Part shown: positions 7,314-15,364 of the stretch, piece after piece | Position numbering within the stretch: the first letter of the stretch is position 1 | How the letters are laid out: each line of letters starts with the position of its first letter | From: a virus | Virus record (IMG/VR): IMGVR_UViG_3300008111_000037 | Span: 1-42,769 of that record | Strand: one strand, 5' to 3' | DNA: 42,769 nucleotides | The notes under the pieces: model-generated | Told to the model about the DNA's origin: nothing | The model's input: only the letters and a program-made list of their open reading frames with translations | Databases searched by the model: none | Translations under genes and position numbers: made by a program

Positions 7314-7353
7314 CTCGGGCCTCTAAGACATAGTTCTTACGCCCGAGTTCTTC
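7314..7353 (+). terminator. Long hairpin after gp32, probable attenuator or weak terminator
   Basis: CTCGGGC (7314-7320) pairs with GCCCGAG (7341-7347), with an inner stem TAAGA/TCTTA, then TTCTTCT. The T tract is interrupted, so read-through into the UvsX genes is likely. Confidence 0.55.
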
Positions 7354-7371
7354 TCACTATAGGATTCTAAA

Positions 7372-7563
7372 ATGGCAAAATTAACAAAATTAGCAAAAGT
7401 AAATGAATCGATCACTATCAATCGTTATGACAATGCATGGATGGTTGAAATTGGTGGTCGTGACAAAAAAGAAGATTGGAAAAATACTAAGACTGTTTGT
7501 AACACAGAAGAAGAACTTGTTGCTGTGATCAAAGAGTGGAATTCAATGGACTTGGATAATTAA
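7372..7563 (+). CDS. Small conserved phage protein between gp32 and UvsX
   Basis: The 63-residue protein has a simple beta-beta-alpha look: RYDNAWMVEIGGRD, then TKTVCNTEEELVAVIKEW. Comparable small ORFs lie upstream of uvsX in marine T4-like phages. Its function is unknown; the location suggests a recombination or gp32 accessory. UvsX starts two bases after its stop. No strong Shine-Dalgarno is visible at ATG 7372 (AGGATTC lies about ten bases upstream). Confidence 0.7.
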   Translation: MAKLTKLAKVNESITINRYDNAWMVEIGGRDKKEDWKNTKTVCNTEEELVAVIKEWNSMDLDN

Positions 7564-7564
7564 T

Positions 7565-8644
7565 ATGGCAAAAGCATTTGATATTTCTAAATTTAGAAAG
7601 TCAATTACAAAGTCCATTGAAGGACTTAGTATTGGCTTTAACGATCCAACAGATTGGGTCAGCACAGGCAATTACGCATTAAATTATCTAATCAGCGGTG
7701 ACTTTCATAAAGGTGTTCCGCTAGGTAAGGTAACTGTGTTTGCGGGTGAGTCGGGCGCAGGTAAGTCTTACATCTGTTCTGGCAATCTTATTAAGGCAGC
7801 ACAGGCACAAGGCATTTATCCTATTCTAGTTGATACAGAAAATGCGCTCGATGAAGATTGGTTAAAAGCACTTGGTGTTGATACCAGTGAAGATAAGTTG
7901 TTAAAACTTAACATGGCTATGATTGACGATGTAGCAAAGACTATCACAGAATTTGTTGCAGAATACAAAGCAATGCCAGAAGAAACTCGTCCTAAAGTTT
8001 TATTTGTGTTAGATTCTTTGGGTATGTTGTTAACACCGACAGACGTTAATCAGTTTGAGGCAGGCGATTTGAAAGGTGACATGGGTCGTAAACCTAAAGC
8101 ACTTACAGCACTTGTTCGTAATTGTGTTAACATGTTTGGTTCATTGAACATTGGCCTAGTAGCAACTAATCACACATACGCTTCACAAGATATGTTTGAT
8201 CCAGATGACAAGATCAGCGGAGGTCAAGGTTTTATCTATGCATCGAGCATTGTTGTTGCTATGAAAAAACTTAAACTCAAAGAGGATGACGACGGTAACA
8301 AGATTACAGAAGTTCGTGGCATTCGTGCTGCCTGTAAGATTATGAAAACTCGCTATGCGAAACCGTTTGAAAGTGTACAGGTTAAGATTCCTTACGAAAC
8401 AGGTATGAATCCATATAGTGGACTGGTCGACCTGGCTGAAGCAAAAGGGATGCTCAAGAAAGAAGGAAATAGTCTTGTATACGTGACTGCCGATGGCGAA
8501 ATCATCAAACAGTTCCGCAAGGCCTGGGAACGTAACGAGAACGGCGGTCTTGATGCTATCATGTCTGACATTTCAAAACACGGTGAAAAAACTGAATCTG
8601 GGATAACTAAAGATGTTATACCTGATTTGGAGAGCGCAGAATGA
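7565..8644 (+). CDS. uvsX: UvsX RecA-like recombinase
   Basis: The 359-residue strand-exchange protein forms filaments on gp32-covered DNA and drives recombination-dependent replication. Walker A is GESGAGKS (residues 61-68); VLFVLDSLGML is Walker B, followed by GDMGRKPKALTALVR and ISGGQGFIYASS as DNA-binding loop regions. VDTENALDEDW carries the acidic residue expected to activate water. UvsY, its loader, is encoded just downstream, with one small gene between them overlapping the uvsX end by four bases. Confidence 0.95.
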   Translation: MAKAFDISKFRKSITKSIEGLSIGFNDPTDWVSTGNYALNYLISGDFHKGVPLGKVTVFAGESGAGKSYICSGNLIKAAQAQGIYPILVDTENALDEDWLKALGVDTSEDKLLKLNMAMIDDVAKTITEFVAEYKAMPEETRPKVLFVLDSLGMLLTPTDVNQFEAGDLKGDMGRKPKALTALVRNCVNMFGSLNIGLVATNHTYASQDMFDPDDKISGGQGFIYASSIVVAMKKLKLKEDDDGNKITEVRGIRAACKIMKTRYAKPFESVQVKIPYETGMNPYSGLVDLAEAKGMLKKEGNSLVYVTADGEIIKQFRKAWERNENGGLDAIMSDISKHGEKTESGITKDVIPDLESAE

Positions 8645-8883
8645 AAGAAGATTTGATCGCAGATATTTGGACACTGGTTGTCGAACATATCCCCGAAAAG
8701 CATCGTAAAGATGTGGCTGCAGATTTTGTTAATACATTGTTGGATTATGGCATCAAGGAATCGACCTTGCAGAGCCTGCAAGGCATCGACGGTTATCTTG
8801 ACGGTGCCATTGACTATGCCATTGATGATGAAGAGATTGAAGCCGAAGAAGATGAATACGATTACAATGAAGATGAGGATTAA
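8641..8883 (+). CDS. Small acidic conserved protein between UvsX and UvsY
   Basis: An 80-residue protein overlaps the end of uvsX by four bases (ATGA). The N-terminal two thirds are helical (DLIADIWTLVVEHIPEKHR, then AADFVNTLLDYGIKES), and the last 20 residues are almost all Asp, Glu and Tyr. Similar proteins sit at this position in cyanophages, with no known function. The acidic tail could mimic DNA or contact UvsX, UvsY or gp32; that is inference. Confidence 0.75.
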   Translation: MKEDLIADIWTLVVEHIPEKHRKDVAADFVNTLLDYGIKESTLQSLQGIDGYLDGAIDYAIDDEEIEAEEDEYDYNEDED

Positions 8884-9339
8884 ATGAATTGGTATGATCG
8901 GGTTTCTAAAGACATTTCACAAATCCCCGATGCTGTGGCATTTTATGAGGCTGAGTTACTAGCAGCCAAACAAGACGCCCGTATATCGGGAAACATTGAA
9001 AGGGCGTCGGCATCGATGCCCGGTATTGTTGAAAACCGATTTAACCAGTTACAAGAAATTGAAGGTATTTTAGAATATCTCAATATTGAACTTCGTAGAC
9101 TTCGTAGTCAGCATTTCCGTAAGTATCTCGAAAACTATCAACGTAGCCTATCCTCTAGAGACTGTGAAAAGTTTGTAGAAGGCGAGGCCGACGTTGTAGA
9201 CTTTGAAAAAATTATCAACGACTTTGCTCTGTTGAGAAACAAATGGCTTGGTATTATTAAAGCCTTAGATATTAAACAATGGCAGTTATCAAATATCGTT
9301 AAATTAAGAACTGCCGGATTAGAAGACGCCACTTTATGA
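8884..9339 (+). CDS. uvsY: UvsY recombination mediator
   Basis: The 151-residue helical protein loads UvsX on gp32-coated DNA and forms oligomers in T4. The start MNWYDRVSKDI and the central helices with LRRLRSQHFRKYLENYQR match the family, and length is close to T4 UvsY (137). GAGGAT just before the ATG serves as ribosome site. It ends the recombination operon, and its last four bases overlap a sugar dehydrogenase gene, so the sugar island is inserted directly behind it. Confidence 0.87.
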   Translation: MNWYDRVSKDISQIPDAVAFYEAELLAAKQDARISGNIERASASMPGIVENRFNQLQEIEGILEYLNIELRRLRSQHFRKYLENYQRSLSSRDCEKFVEGEADVVDFEKIINDFALLRNKWLGIIKALDIKQWQLSNIVKLRTAGLEDATL

Positions 9340-10112
9340 AAATAGGAATATTAGGTTTAGGTTATGTAGGATCAGCAGTAGCATATTCTCATAGAAATCA
9401 ACAGATAGTTGTAAGAGATCCTAAATTAGGAGACAAGTCAGCATCCATTGAAGAAATTAAAAATTGTGATGCTATCTATGTATGTGTTCCTACTCCCATG
9501 TTAGAAGATGGGCATTGTGACGACTCTTATGTTAAATCTGTTTTAAAAGAATTACAAGATTATAAAAATGTAATCATATGCAAAAGTACAGTGCCTCCGG
9601 GCGTTTATTTGCGATTACAAGATCAATATCCTAATCTTGTTCATGCACCTGAATTTCTTACAGCGGCCAATGCTATTGCTGATTACGAAATGTCAACATG
9701 GGTATTAATTGGTGGTAATACTGATTATTGTCTTAAAGCCAAAGAAGTAATACAATCTAGCACTATTAAGGCACAACAATACCATTTCACTAATATCTCT
9801 ACTGCCAGTTTGTTCAAATATCTAGCCAATAGTTTTTTAGCAACCAAAGTAACTTTTATGAATGCGTTTTTTCAGTTAGCCAAAGAAGTGGATGTTGACT
9901 GGAATGAAATTAAAAATATCGCCAAAAATGATTCTCGCCTGGGAACTAGTCACTGGGACGTTCCTGGACCAGATGGTCAATTTGGGTATGGCGGTGCTTG
10001 TTTTCCTAAAGATGTTGCAGCCATCCTCGAACACGGGCTCGATATAGGAATTGAATTAGAATTACTAGGCCGTGTTGAAGATATCAACAAAAAGAATCGA
10101 AAATACGATTAA
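9336..10112 (+). CDS. UDP-glucose/GDP-mannose dehydrogenase family, short form
   Basis: This enzyme class oxidises the C6 alcohol of a nucleotide sugar to the acid with two NAD, for example UDP-glucose to UDP-glucuronate. The N-terminus ILGLGYVGSAVA is the Rossmann NAD site, CVPTPM and KSTVPPG follow, and the catalytic cysteine is Cys222 in YGGACFPKD. At 258 residues it lacks the C-terminal UDP-binding domain of the usual 390-450-residue enzymes, so it may be partly active or need a partner. It starts inside the end of uvsY and opens the sugar island. Its end overlaps the convergent epimerase fusion gene. Confidence 0.88.
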   Translation: MKIGILGLGYVGSAVAYSHRNQQIVVRDPKLGDKSASIEEIKNCDAIYVCVPTPMLEDGHCDDSYVKSVLKELQDYKNVIICKSTVPPGVYLRLQDQYPNLVHAPEFLTAANAIADYEMSTWVLIGGNTDYCLKAKEVIQSSTIKAQQYHFTNISTASLFKYLANSFLATKVTFMNAFFQLAKEVDVDWNEIKNIAKNDSRLGTSHWDVPGPDGQFGYGGACFPKDVAAILEHGLDIGIELELLGRVEDINKKNRKYD

Positions 10113-11734
10113 AGATTTTCTTTTACGTATTCTTCGATAGTTTTTGTCACAGTCCAACTAAAAGTTTCAGACAGTTTTGTATTATCCGCAAGTGTGATAT
10201 ATGCTTCGCCCATCCTTGGCTCAATCATAGAAATGTCATCGGAAATCATAGCAGCCAATTCTAAAACAGAGTGATTAGTTCCTGATCCAACATTAAAAAC
10301 TTCCCCATACTTATCGTGAGAATCGACTTGCATTGCTAATATGTTTGCGGCAACAACATCATTGACATGTGTAAAATCTCTACGTTGTGTGCCATCGGGT
10401 ACAATAGTCAACGGTAATCCAGATTTTTTCTGTCTTAAAAATAATCCTACTACTGGTGCATACACACCTCTCACTGGTTCTCTAGGACCGTATACATTGA
10501 AATAACGGAAGATAATAGTTTTTAGTCCAAACAATTTTGTGTACATACTACACAATTTCTCGCCTGCTACTTTAGATACAGAGTAAGGATTGAGACAATC
10601 GTCGGGCATAGTTTCTGACAGTGGCGGTTTATTAGCAAGCCCGTAAGCAGACGAAGTCGAACTATACATAACTTTTTTAACACCTGCCTCTCTGCTAGCC
10701 TGAAGAACTGTAGCAGTACCTAGTGCATTAGTTCTCACTGCGCCCAATGGGTTTAAAATAGTAGGTTGTATTCTTGATTCAGCAGCACAGTGAAATACAT
10801 AATCTATATTTTCATATAGATGTTTTGTACTTTCATAATCTGCAATATCTAATTTATGATAAGATGCTTTTTCATTAAAATAAAATTGTTCGTGTACAGC
10901 AGAACTTTCATTATCGATTACTGTAACTTGATGACCTAGTCCAATCAATGTATCTACAATATGCGATCCTATAAATCCTGCACCGCCGGTTACTAAAGAT
11001 TTCATAATATTATTATTTTCCTTACTTAAATTGTCTTTTTGTTTTTTACCCCAGAAATGATAAAAATATTTTTCAAGATTAGAATCTTCAAATCCGCAAT
11101 ATTTCTTTCCGCTGGTATGATTACCATTCCAAAGATTCAAATATTTAAAATTATTTTTATTTAAGATTCTGTCTAATACATAAGTATCATACCTTCTTAC
11201 AAATTGTAAAATTTCTTCACTGTTCCAAAAACTTTCATATTGTTCTAAAAAATTATCTAATTCTGGATGTTTTAAATTAAAGGCGACAAAACCAGTGTCA
11301 AGTCCTAGGTCTTTGAGATAGGGATTTTCCCATTTATTTAGAGTTTCGTCTAATTTTATAATTTTTTTGTTGTTTACACTTAACAACTCATCTTCGCCTG
11401 GTATAAGTTCTTCTATCTTAGGAATTCTTTTTACCTGAACGTCTGCGTCTAGCCAAATACAATAATCGTAATGTTTTTTACTTTTTTTAATAGCAGATAC
11501 AATAGATCGACTTTTTCGCCAAAACTTAACTTCTATACCGGAAAGAAAAGAAGGACAAGTAGTAAGATCTAGACGAGTGTTTATAATCCGTTGATCATCT
11601 ATCAAAGATGAAATTTCTTTCTCAACAAAGAAATTACAATCTCCTGGTAATAGATCCCATGTATGCTTTACTTTGCTAAAAAAATGTTTGTGATACTCTT
11701 CATTAAATCCTGTATTCCAAGAAACTTTTATCAT
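10109..11734 (-). CDS. Fusion: GT-A glycosyltransferase plus NAD-dependent nucleotide-sugar epimerase
   Basis: Residues 1-243 form a GT-A-like module with WLDADVQV as the DxD metal site and LGLDTGFVAFN, paralogous to modules at 16150, 18547 and 19247. Residues 244-541 form a complete extended short-chain dehydrogenase like GalE: VTGGAGFIGSH for NAD, STSSAYG, and Tyr-x3-Lys in PYSVSKVAGEK. The second domain begins with its own Met (ATG at 11005) after TAAGGA about 13 bases upstream, so a free epimerase may also be made. Making a sugar donor and using it in one chain would couple synthesis and transfer. The epimerase substrate is unknown. Confidence 0.88.
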   Translation of the reverse strand: MIKVSWNTGFNEEYHKHFFSKVKHTWDLLPGDCNFFVEKEISSLIDDQRIINTRLDLTTCPSFLSGIEVKFWRKSRSIVSAIKKSKKHYDYCIWLDADVQVKRIPKIEELIPGEDELLSVNNKKIIKLDETLNKWENPYLKDLGLDTGFVAFNLKHPELDNFLEQYESFWNSEEILQFVRRYDTYVLDRILNKNNFKYLNLWNGNHTSGKKYCGFEDSNLEKYFYHFWGKKQKDNLSKENNNIMKSLVTGGAGFIGSHIVDTLIGLGHQVTVIDNESSAVHEQFYFNEKASYHKLDIADYESTKHLYENIDYVFHCAAESRIQPTILNPLGAVRTNALGTATVLQASREAGVKKVMYSSTSSAYGLANKPPLSETMPDDCLNPYSVSKVAGEKLCSMYTKLFGLKTIIFRYFNVYGPREPVRGVYAPVVGLFLRQKKSGLPLTIVPDGTQRRDFTHVNDVVAANILAMQVDSHDKYGEVFNVGSGTNHSVLELAAMISDDISMIEPRMGEAYITLADNTKLSETFSWTVTKTIEEYVKENL

Positions 11735-11738
11735 TTAA

Positions 11739-12539
11739 TTAATCCTTAGGAACATTATGCCAGTAGGCAGGATATTTTTTTAAAGTTTCGAGAATACTTT
11801 TTGGATAATTAACAACGCTAAGAACCTCACTGTCGGTTTTATGATTAATTGCTGCTTTGGTATCTTTTCTTTTAAAGGCTTCTAAGATTTGTTCGGGATC
11901 TCTATAATCAGTCTCAATACAACTAACAACTTTGTTTTTTATAATTTCATCTGACCCCATCCAAGACCAATGCCAACCGACCGACTCATCAAGTCCTATA
12001 CAATGATCTCGATTTTTTCTTTTGGCTATATCTTTGCTACCTTTATATAAATCGTGTGGAGTTTCAAACATAAATCGTTTAGCCACGACACTACCCTTCC
12101 ATCCTCTAAATAACTTTTGATCAAATTTGTACATGTACATTTCTAAACCACAAGAAACGGGTTTATTATTTTGCTCTAATGCATTGAGGATTTTTTCAAA
12201 TTTTTCAGGATTTAAAATTTCATCTAAATCACCATGTATAACAATATCATTACTATTACACTGATCTAAACGATCCTTAAACCCTTTACGCATGCCTGTC
12301 TCGCAGTAACTTCTGTGAGGATGGTCCTCTTCAAGATTAATACTTAGAACTTCTAATTTTTCACCGAACCGTTTCTTATATCTATCAATATTATTTTTTA
12401 AGAAAAATTCTTTAGGACGACTGCTTAGTGTTCGATCAGCCTCTACAACTATCCATTTATCAACATAAGTATCACTTATTTCTAAGTGAATATCTAACAT
12501 GTCAAATTCATTATTAAAAAGAAATGTGTCTATTATCAT
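11739..12539 (-). CDS. Glycosyltransferase family 17-like
   Basis: The 266-residue protein resembles GT17, the family of beta-1,4-mannosyl-glycoprotein N-acetylglucosaminyltransferase. Visible marks are an N-terminal DTFLFNNEFDMLDIHL, VVEADRT, the acidic site IHGDLDEI (around residues 101-108), and the conserved GWHWSWMG near residue 188. It lies four bases downstream of the methyltransferase gene at 12543 and upstream of the epimerase fusion, so one minus-strand operon runs from 13877 to 10109. It probably adds a sugar to a surface glycan; acceptor and donor are unknown. Confidence 0.82.
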   Translation of the reverse strand: MIIDTFLFNNEFDMLDIHLEISDTYVDKWIVVEADRTLSSRPKEFFLKNNIDRYKKRFGEKLEVLSINLEEDHPHRSYCETGMRKGFKDRLDQCNSNDIVIHGDLDEILNPEKFEKILNALEQNNKPVSCGLEMYMYKFDQKLFRGWKGSVVAKRFMFETPHDLYKGSKDIAKRKNRDHCIGLDESVGWHWSWMGSDEIIKNKVVSCIETDYRDPEQILEAFKRKDTKAAINHKTDSEVLSVVNYPKSILETLKKYPAYWHNVPKD

Positions 12540-12542
12540 ATT

Positions 12543-13184
12543 TTAAAACTTATAAATTATTTGATATTTGTCATAAATTGGAAATACATTTTTTGATTCC
12601 AAATATTCAACAATCATTCTACCCTTTCCAGATCGACGTCCATCTAATAGATAAGCGTTATCATCTATTGCAACTATCGCTCCTTCTTTAAGAGAATTTT
12701 CGATAGACTTAAATTCTTTGAGATGATGATTAGCACTATCAAAATCGTCGTGCCATTTAACATCCCATGAATCTAAATAAAACAAATCGATAGCATCTAA
12801 ATTATTTAAAGAAGAAAGCCAAGTAACGCTGTCTGAACAAAAAGATTTGTAGTACTTTTCATCGATAAAACTATTTGCCGTATCAACTGCAGATTGATTT
12901 ATATCTACTGACCTAACAAAACCACCATGCAATTTTACCATCTCAGCAAATAAAAAACCACTATTACCGTCTTTCCAATTATTTGGATTTCTAACTGTCC
13001 CTGTTTCAATTATTTGAAAATCATTATTTTTCTTTTGTAATAGAAGTTCAAACATTAATTTAAAACCCTGCCCTCGATCATACAAACCTGGTTTACAATT
13101 TCTTTTTTCGCATGCTCCTGGTTTTGATACTACTTGATCAAGCAACGGTTGATAATTTTGTTTATAAGTTTCTAGCCAATTCAT
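12543..13184 (-). CDS. Class I SAM-dependent methyltransferase-like protein
   Basis: The 213-residue protein has a Rossmann-like layout: IIETGTVRNPNNW as the SAM loop, FVRSVDINQSAVDTA with the acidic ribose-binding Asp, IDLFYLDSWDV as motif IV, and AIVAIDDNAYLL. This resembles the Methyltransferase_24 type often found next to glycosyltransferases. The GT17 gene follows after three bases. The likely substrate is a sugar or small molecule of the glycan pathway; this is inferred from neighbours. Confidence 0.7.
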   Translation of the reverse strand: MNWLETYKQNYQPLLDQVVSKPGACEKRNCKPGLYDRGQGFKLMFELLLQKKNNDFQIIETGTVRNPNNWKDGNSGFLFAEMVKLHGGFVRSVDINQSAVDTANSFIDEKYYKSFCSDSVTWLSSLNNLDAIDLFYLDSWDVKWHDDFDSANHHLKEFKSIENSLKEGAIVAIDDNAYLLDGRRSGKGRMIVEYLESKNVFPIYDKYQIIYKF

Positions 13185-13187
13185 TTT

Positions 13188-13877
13188 TTACCCTAATAAA
13201 ATTTGGTGGTCGAATTCTACAGATTGATTTGATTCATCAGGAACTGGAACATTCCAGTGTCGTTTGCACATAATAAATTCAAATTTTTCTAAATCATCAA
13301 AGTCTTTACAACGATCCGGAAGATAAAAAAATGCATTAACACCTCTTGTGTCCACTGTTAAAAAGTTATATCCAGCGGAAGATAAAAGAGTTTTAAATGC
13401 AGAAAGACTAGCACCACAGTTTTTGATATGATAATTGTCTAAATTAGGTTTAACTGAGCAAATCAAATCTGGACCATAAAAGGAAAGATATTCTGTGCAA
13501 ATAATTGACGGAAAAAATTTATTAGAAAGTAATTCTTTTAATATCCAAAAGTCGATACTATCAATGTCTAAACTAAAGAAATCAGGTGACAAAGTAGACC
13601 AACTATTGATTAAATCTTTTATATTTGATAAATTGATTTGTTTAACATTATGTGTATAATTAGGATGAAACCATGCCTGATCTAACATATCGTGCCCAAT
13701 ACCATTATACCCATGATTCTCTATCAAATTTCTTAACATATTTTCGGTTCCGTTACCCGAACCTATTTCAATTGCTGTAAAATTTTTTTTGATTAATCGA
13801 GAAACCATTGTGTGAATAATACCATCTTCTAAATTCTGAGAGAAGTTTTTATATTCGTAAGATAATCTGTTTTTCAT
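13188..13877 (-). CDS. SAM-methyltransferase-like protein of the sugar island
   Basis: ATG at 13877 gives a 229-residue protein beginning MKNRLSYEYKNFSQNLEDG; the frame stays open further upstream, but that part runs into the opposite gene and its promoter. IEIGSGNGTENML is the SAM loop, FFSLDIDSIDFW motif IV, and CGASLSAFKTLL with GVNAFFYL at the C-terminal end is typical of a methyltransferase family seen in marine bacteria and phages. It opens the minus-strand operon. Its late box and first codons mirror those of the divergent gene at 13917. Confidence 0.72.
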   Translation of the reverse strand: MKNRLSYEYKNFSQNLEDGIIHTMVSRLIKKNFTAIEIGSGNGTENMLRNLIENHGYNGIGHDMLDQAWFHPNYTHNVKQINLSNIKDLINSWSTLSPDFFSLDIDSIDFWILKELLSNKFFPSIICTEYLSFYGPDLICSVKPNLDNYHIKNCGASLSAFKTLLSSAGYNFLTVDTRGVNAFFYLPDRCKDFDDLEKFEFIMCKRHWNVPVPDESNQSVEFDHQILLG

Positions 13878-13882
13878 AAGAA

Positions 13883-13890
13883 TATTTACC
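13883..13890 (-). promoter_or_regulatory. Late promoter box for the minus-strand sugar operon
   Basis: Read on the minus strand this is GGTAAATA, followed by five bases (TTCTT) and ATG 13877. The A of the ATG is the predicted +1. Confidence 0.55.
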
Positions 13891-13903
13891 AATAAACGTA
13901 GCA

Positions 13904-13911
13904 CATAAATA
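13904..13911 (+). promoter_or_regulatory. Late promoter box for the cytidylyltransferase-cupin gene
   Basis: CATAAATA, then five bases (TTCAT) and ATG 13917. Confidence 0.6.
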
Positions 13912-13916
13912 TTCAT

Positions 13917-14681
13917 ATGAAAAACATTGTAATTGTTACTGGCGGCTTTGACCCCATACATTCCGGGCATATTGCCTACATACAAGAAGCACGAAAATTA
14001 GGAGATTTCCTAGTTATAGGAGCCAATTCAGACGAGTGGCTTAGGCGTAAAAAGAAAAAAGAATTTATGCCTTGGATTGAACGTGCAGCCGTGCTATCTG
14101 CCTTATCTAATGTTGATCGTGTAATCAATTTTGATGACAGCGACAACAGCGCCAAGGATGCAATTAGAAAAGTAAGGTCTATATATCCTAATGATCATAT
14201 TATTTTTGCTAACGGTGGAGATCGAACTAATGCCAATATTCCTGAAATGGATATCAAAGATGAAAATCTGGAGTTTGTTTTTGGGGTAGGCGGCGAACAT
14301 AAAATGAATTCAAGTTCTTGGATATTGCAAGAATGGAAAGCGCCTAAGACTGAGCGTCAATGGGGCTATTGGCGGGTTTTACACGAGCAAGGCCAAGAGG
14401 TAAAGTTAAAAGAACTAACCGTTGCTCCCGGCAAAATGCTGTCAATGCAGAAGCATAAAGAAAGAGCAGAACATTGGTTTGTGGCTGACGGTACTGCTAC
14501 AGTTTATACTATCAATTCAAGTACTGATGCAGAATTGCACGGAGTATATAAAAAATTCCAACATATTCATATCAATCGTCAAGAGTGGCATCAATTGTGC
14601 AACGAAGGGGACACTCCCCTAAAGGTTATTGAAATTCAATACGGTGAAAATTGTATAGAAGAGGATATAGAAAGATTATGA
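13917..14681 (+). CDS. Fusion: cytidylyltransferase plus cupin (sugar isomerase-type)
   Basis: The N-terminal half (residues 1-130) is a nucleotidyltransferase of the glycerol-3-phosphate cytidylyltransferase or RfaE class: TGGFDPIHSGHIAYIQEA contains the nucleotide-binding HxGH. The C-terminal part (about 140-254) is a double-stranded beta-helix cupin like the last domain of mannose-6-phosphate isomerase/GDP-mannose pyrophosphorylase: YWRVL, HKERAEHWFVADGTA and NRQEWHQLCN supply metal-binding His and Glu. The fusion probably activates or isomerises a sugar or polyol phosphate for the glycan island. It leads a six-gene plus-strand operon to 19263. Confidence 0.87.
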   Translation: MKNIVIVTGGFDPIHSGHIAYIQEARKLGDFLVIGANSDEWLRRKKKKEFMPWIERAAVLSALSNVDRVINFDDSDNSAKDAIRKVRSIYPNDHIIFANGGDRTNANIPEMDIKDENLEFVFGVGGEHKMNSSSWILQEWKAPKTERQWGYWRVLHEQGQEVKLKELTVAPGKMLSMQKHKERAEHWFVADGTATVYTINSSTDAELHGVYKKFQHIHINRQEWHQLCNEGDTPLKVIEIQYGENCIEEDIERL

Positions 14682-15364
14682 TAGTAGTTGACAAGTGGTA
14701 TGCACCATTTGAGGATTTTTTCTCTCATCTTCCGGGAGGAGAAAGAATAGAAAATTTTGGTAAAGAATCTAGACTAGAAGCATTAAAATTTGTTTCAAAA
14801 AAAAGATCAGTTATAGATATAGGTGCTCACATAGGAATAAGTGTAAATCATTGGTCGACAGAATTTGATAGTGTCTATGCATTCGAACCTCTAAAAGAAC
14901 ATTATGATTGTCTAATCAAAAATACTGAAACGTTAAACAATATAAAATCCTACAATTATGGGTTGGGAAACTTTGAGGGTACTACAAAAGGCGCTTACCG
15001 TAGTTTAAAAAATAGCGGATCCTTTCAAATTATAGATAGTAATTATGTACAGCCCAGAAACGAAAATAAGATTAGAAATCTTGTAGATATAGAAATAAAA
15101 AAATTAGACTCTTTTGAATTTGAAAATATAGATCTTATTAAAATTGACGTAGAAGGATGGGAATTTGAAGTTATTCAAGGGGCTATTGAAACTATTAAAA
15201 AACATAAACCTGTTTTAATGATAGAAGTGTTAGTTGACCACCCTAACAAAACTTTAAAAACAGGCTATGACAGTAATAAATTAAATGATTTGCTAAAAGA
15301 TCTAAATTATAAAGAATCGGCGCATATCATTCCAGACGATAAGATTTTTACACCAAATGAATAA
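14678..15364 (+). CDS. FkbM family methyltransferase
   Basis: ATG 14678 overlaps the previous gene by four bases; an in-frame upstream ATG lies within that gene and lacks a ribosome site. The 228-residue protein has VIDIGAHIGISVNHW (SAM loop), VYAFEPLKEHYDCL and LIKIDVEGWEFEVIQGA, the hallmark motifs of FkbM O-methyltransferases, which methylate sugar hydroxyls. Its place among glycosyltransferases fits a methyl group added to a glycan. The last eight bases overlap the next gene. Confidence 0.9.
   Translation: MIVVDKWYAPFEDFFSHLPGGERIENFGKESRLEALKFVSKKRSVIDIGAHIGISVNHWSTEFDSVYAFEPLKEHYDCLIKNTETLNNIKSYNYGLGNFEGTTKGAYRSLKNSGSFQIIDSNYVQPRNENKIRNLVDIEIKKLDSFEFENIDLIKIDVEGWEFEVIQGAIETIKKHKPVLMIEVLVDHPNKTLKTGYDSNKLNDLLKDLNYKESAHIIPDDKIFTPNE

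Larger units (their letters stand above)
13868..13926. repeat. Inverted repeat holding two divergent late promoters and start codons
   Basis: Arms 13868-13888 and 13906-13926 are 21 bases each and differ at one position. Each arm contains TAAATATTC, one variable base, then TATGAAAAACA, so both genes start with the same codons (Met-Lys-Asn). Confidence 0.85.

Noticed and set aside
12543-13877. DNA methyltransferases of a restriction or anti-restriction system
   Set aside because: No NPPY/DPPY or PC catalytic motif and no target-recognition domain; neighbours are glycosyltransferases.
13878-13985. N-terminal extension of the minus-strand methyltransferase-like protein
   Set aside because: It would run across the late promoter and into the opposite gene; the mirrored box and ATG 13877 fit better.
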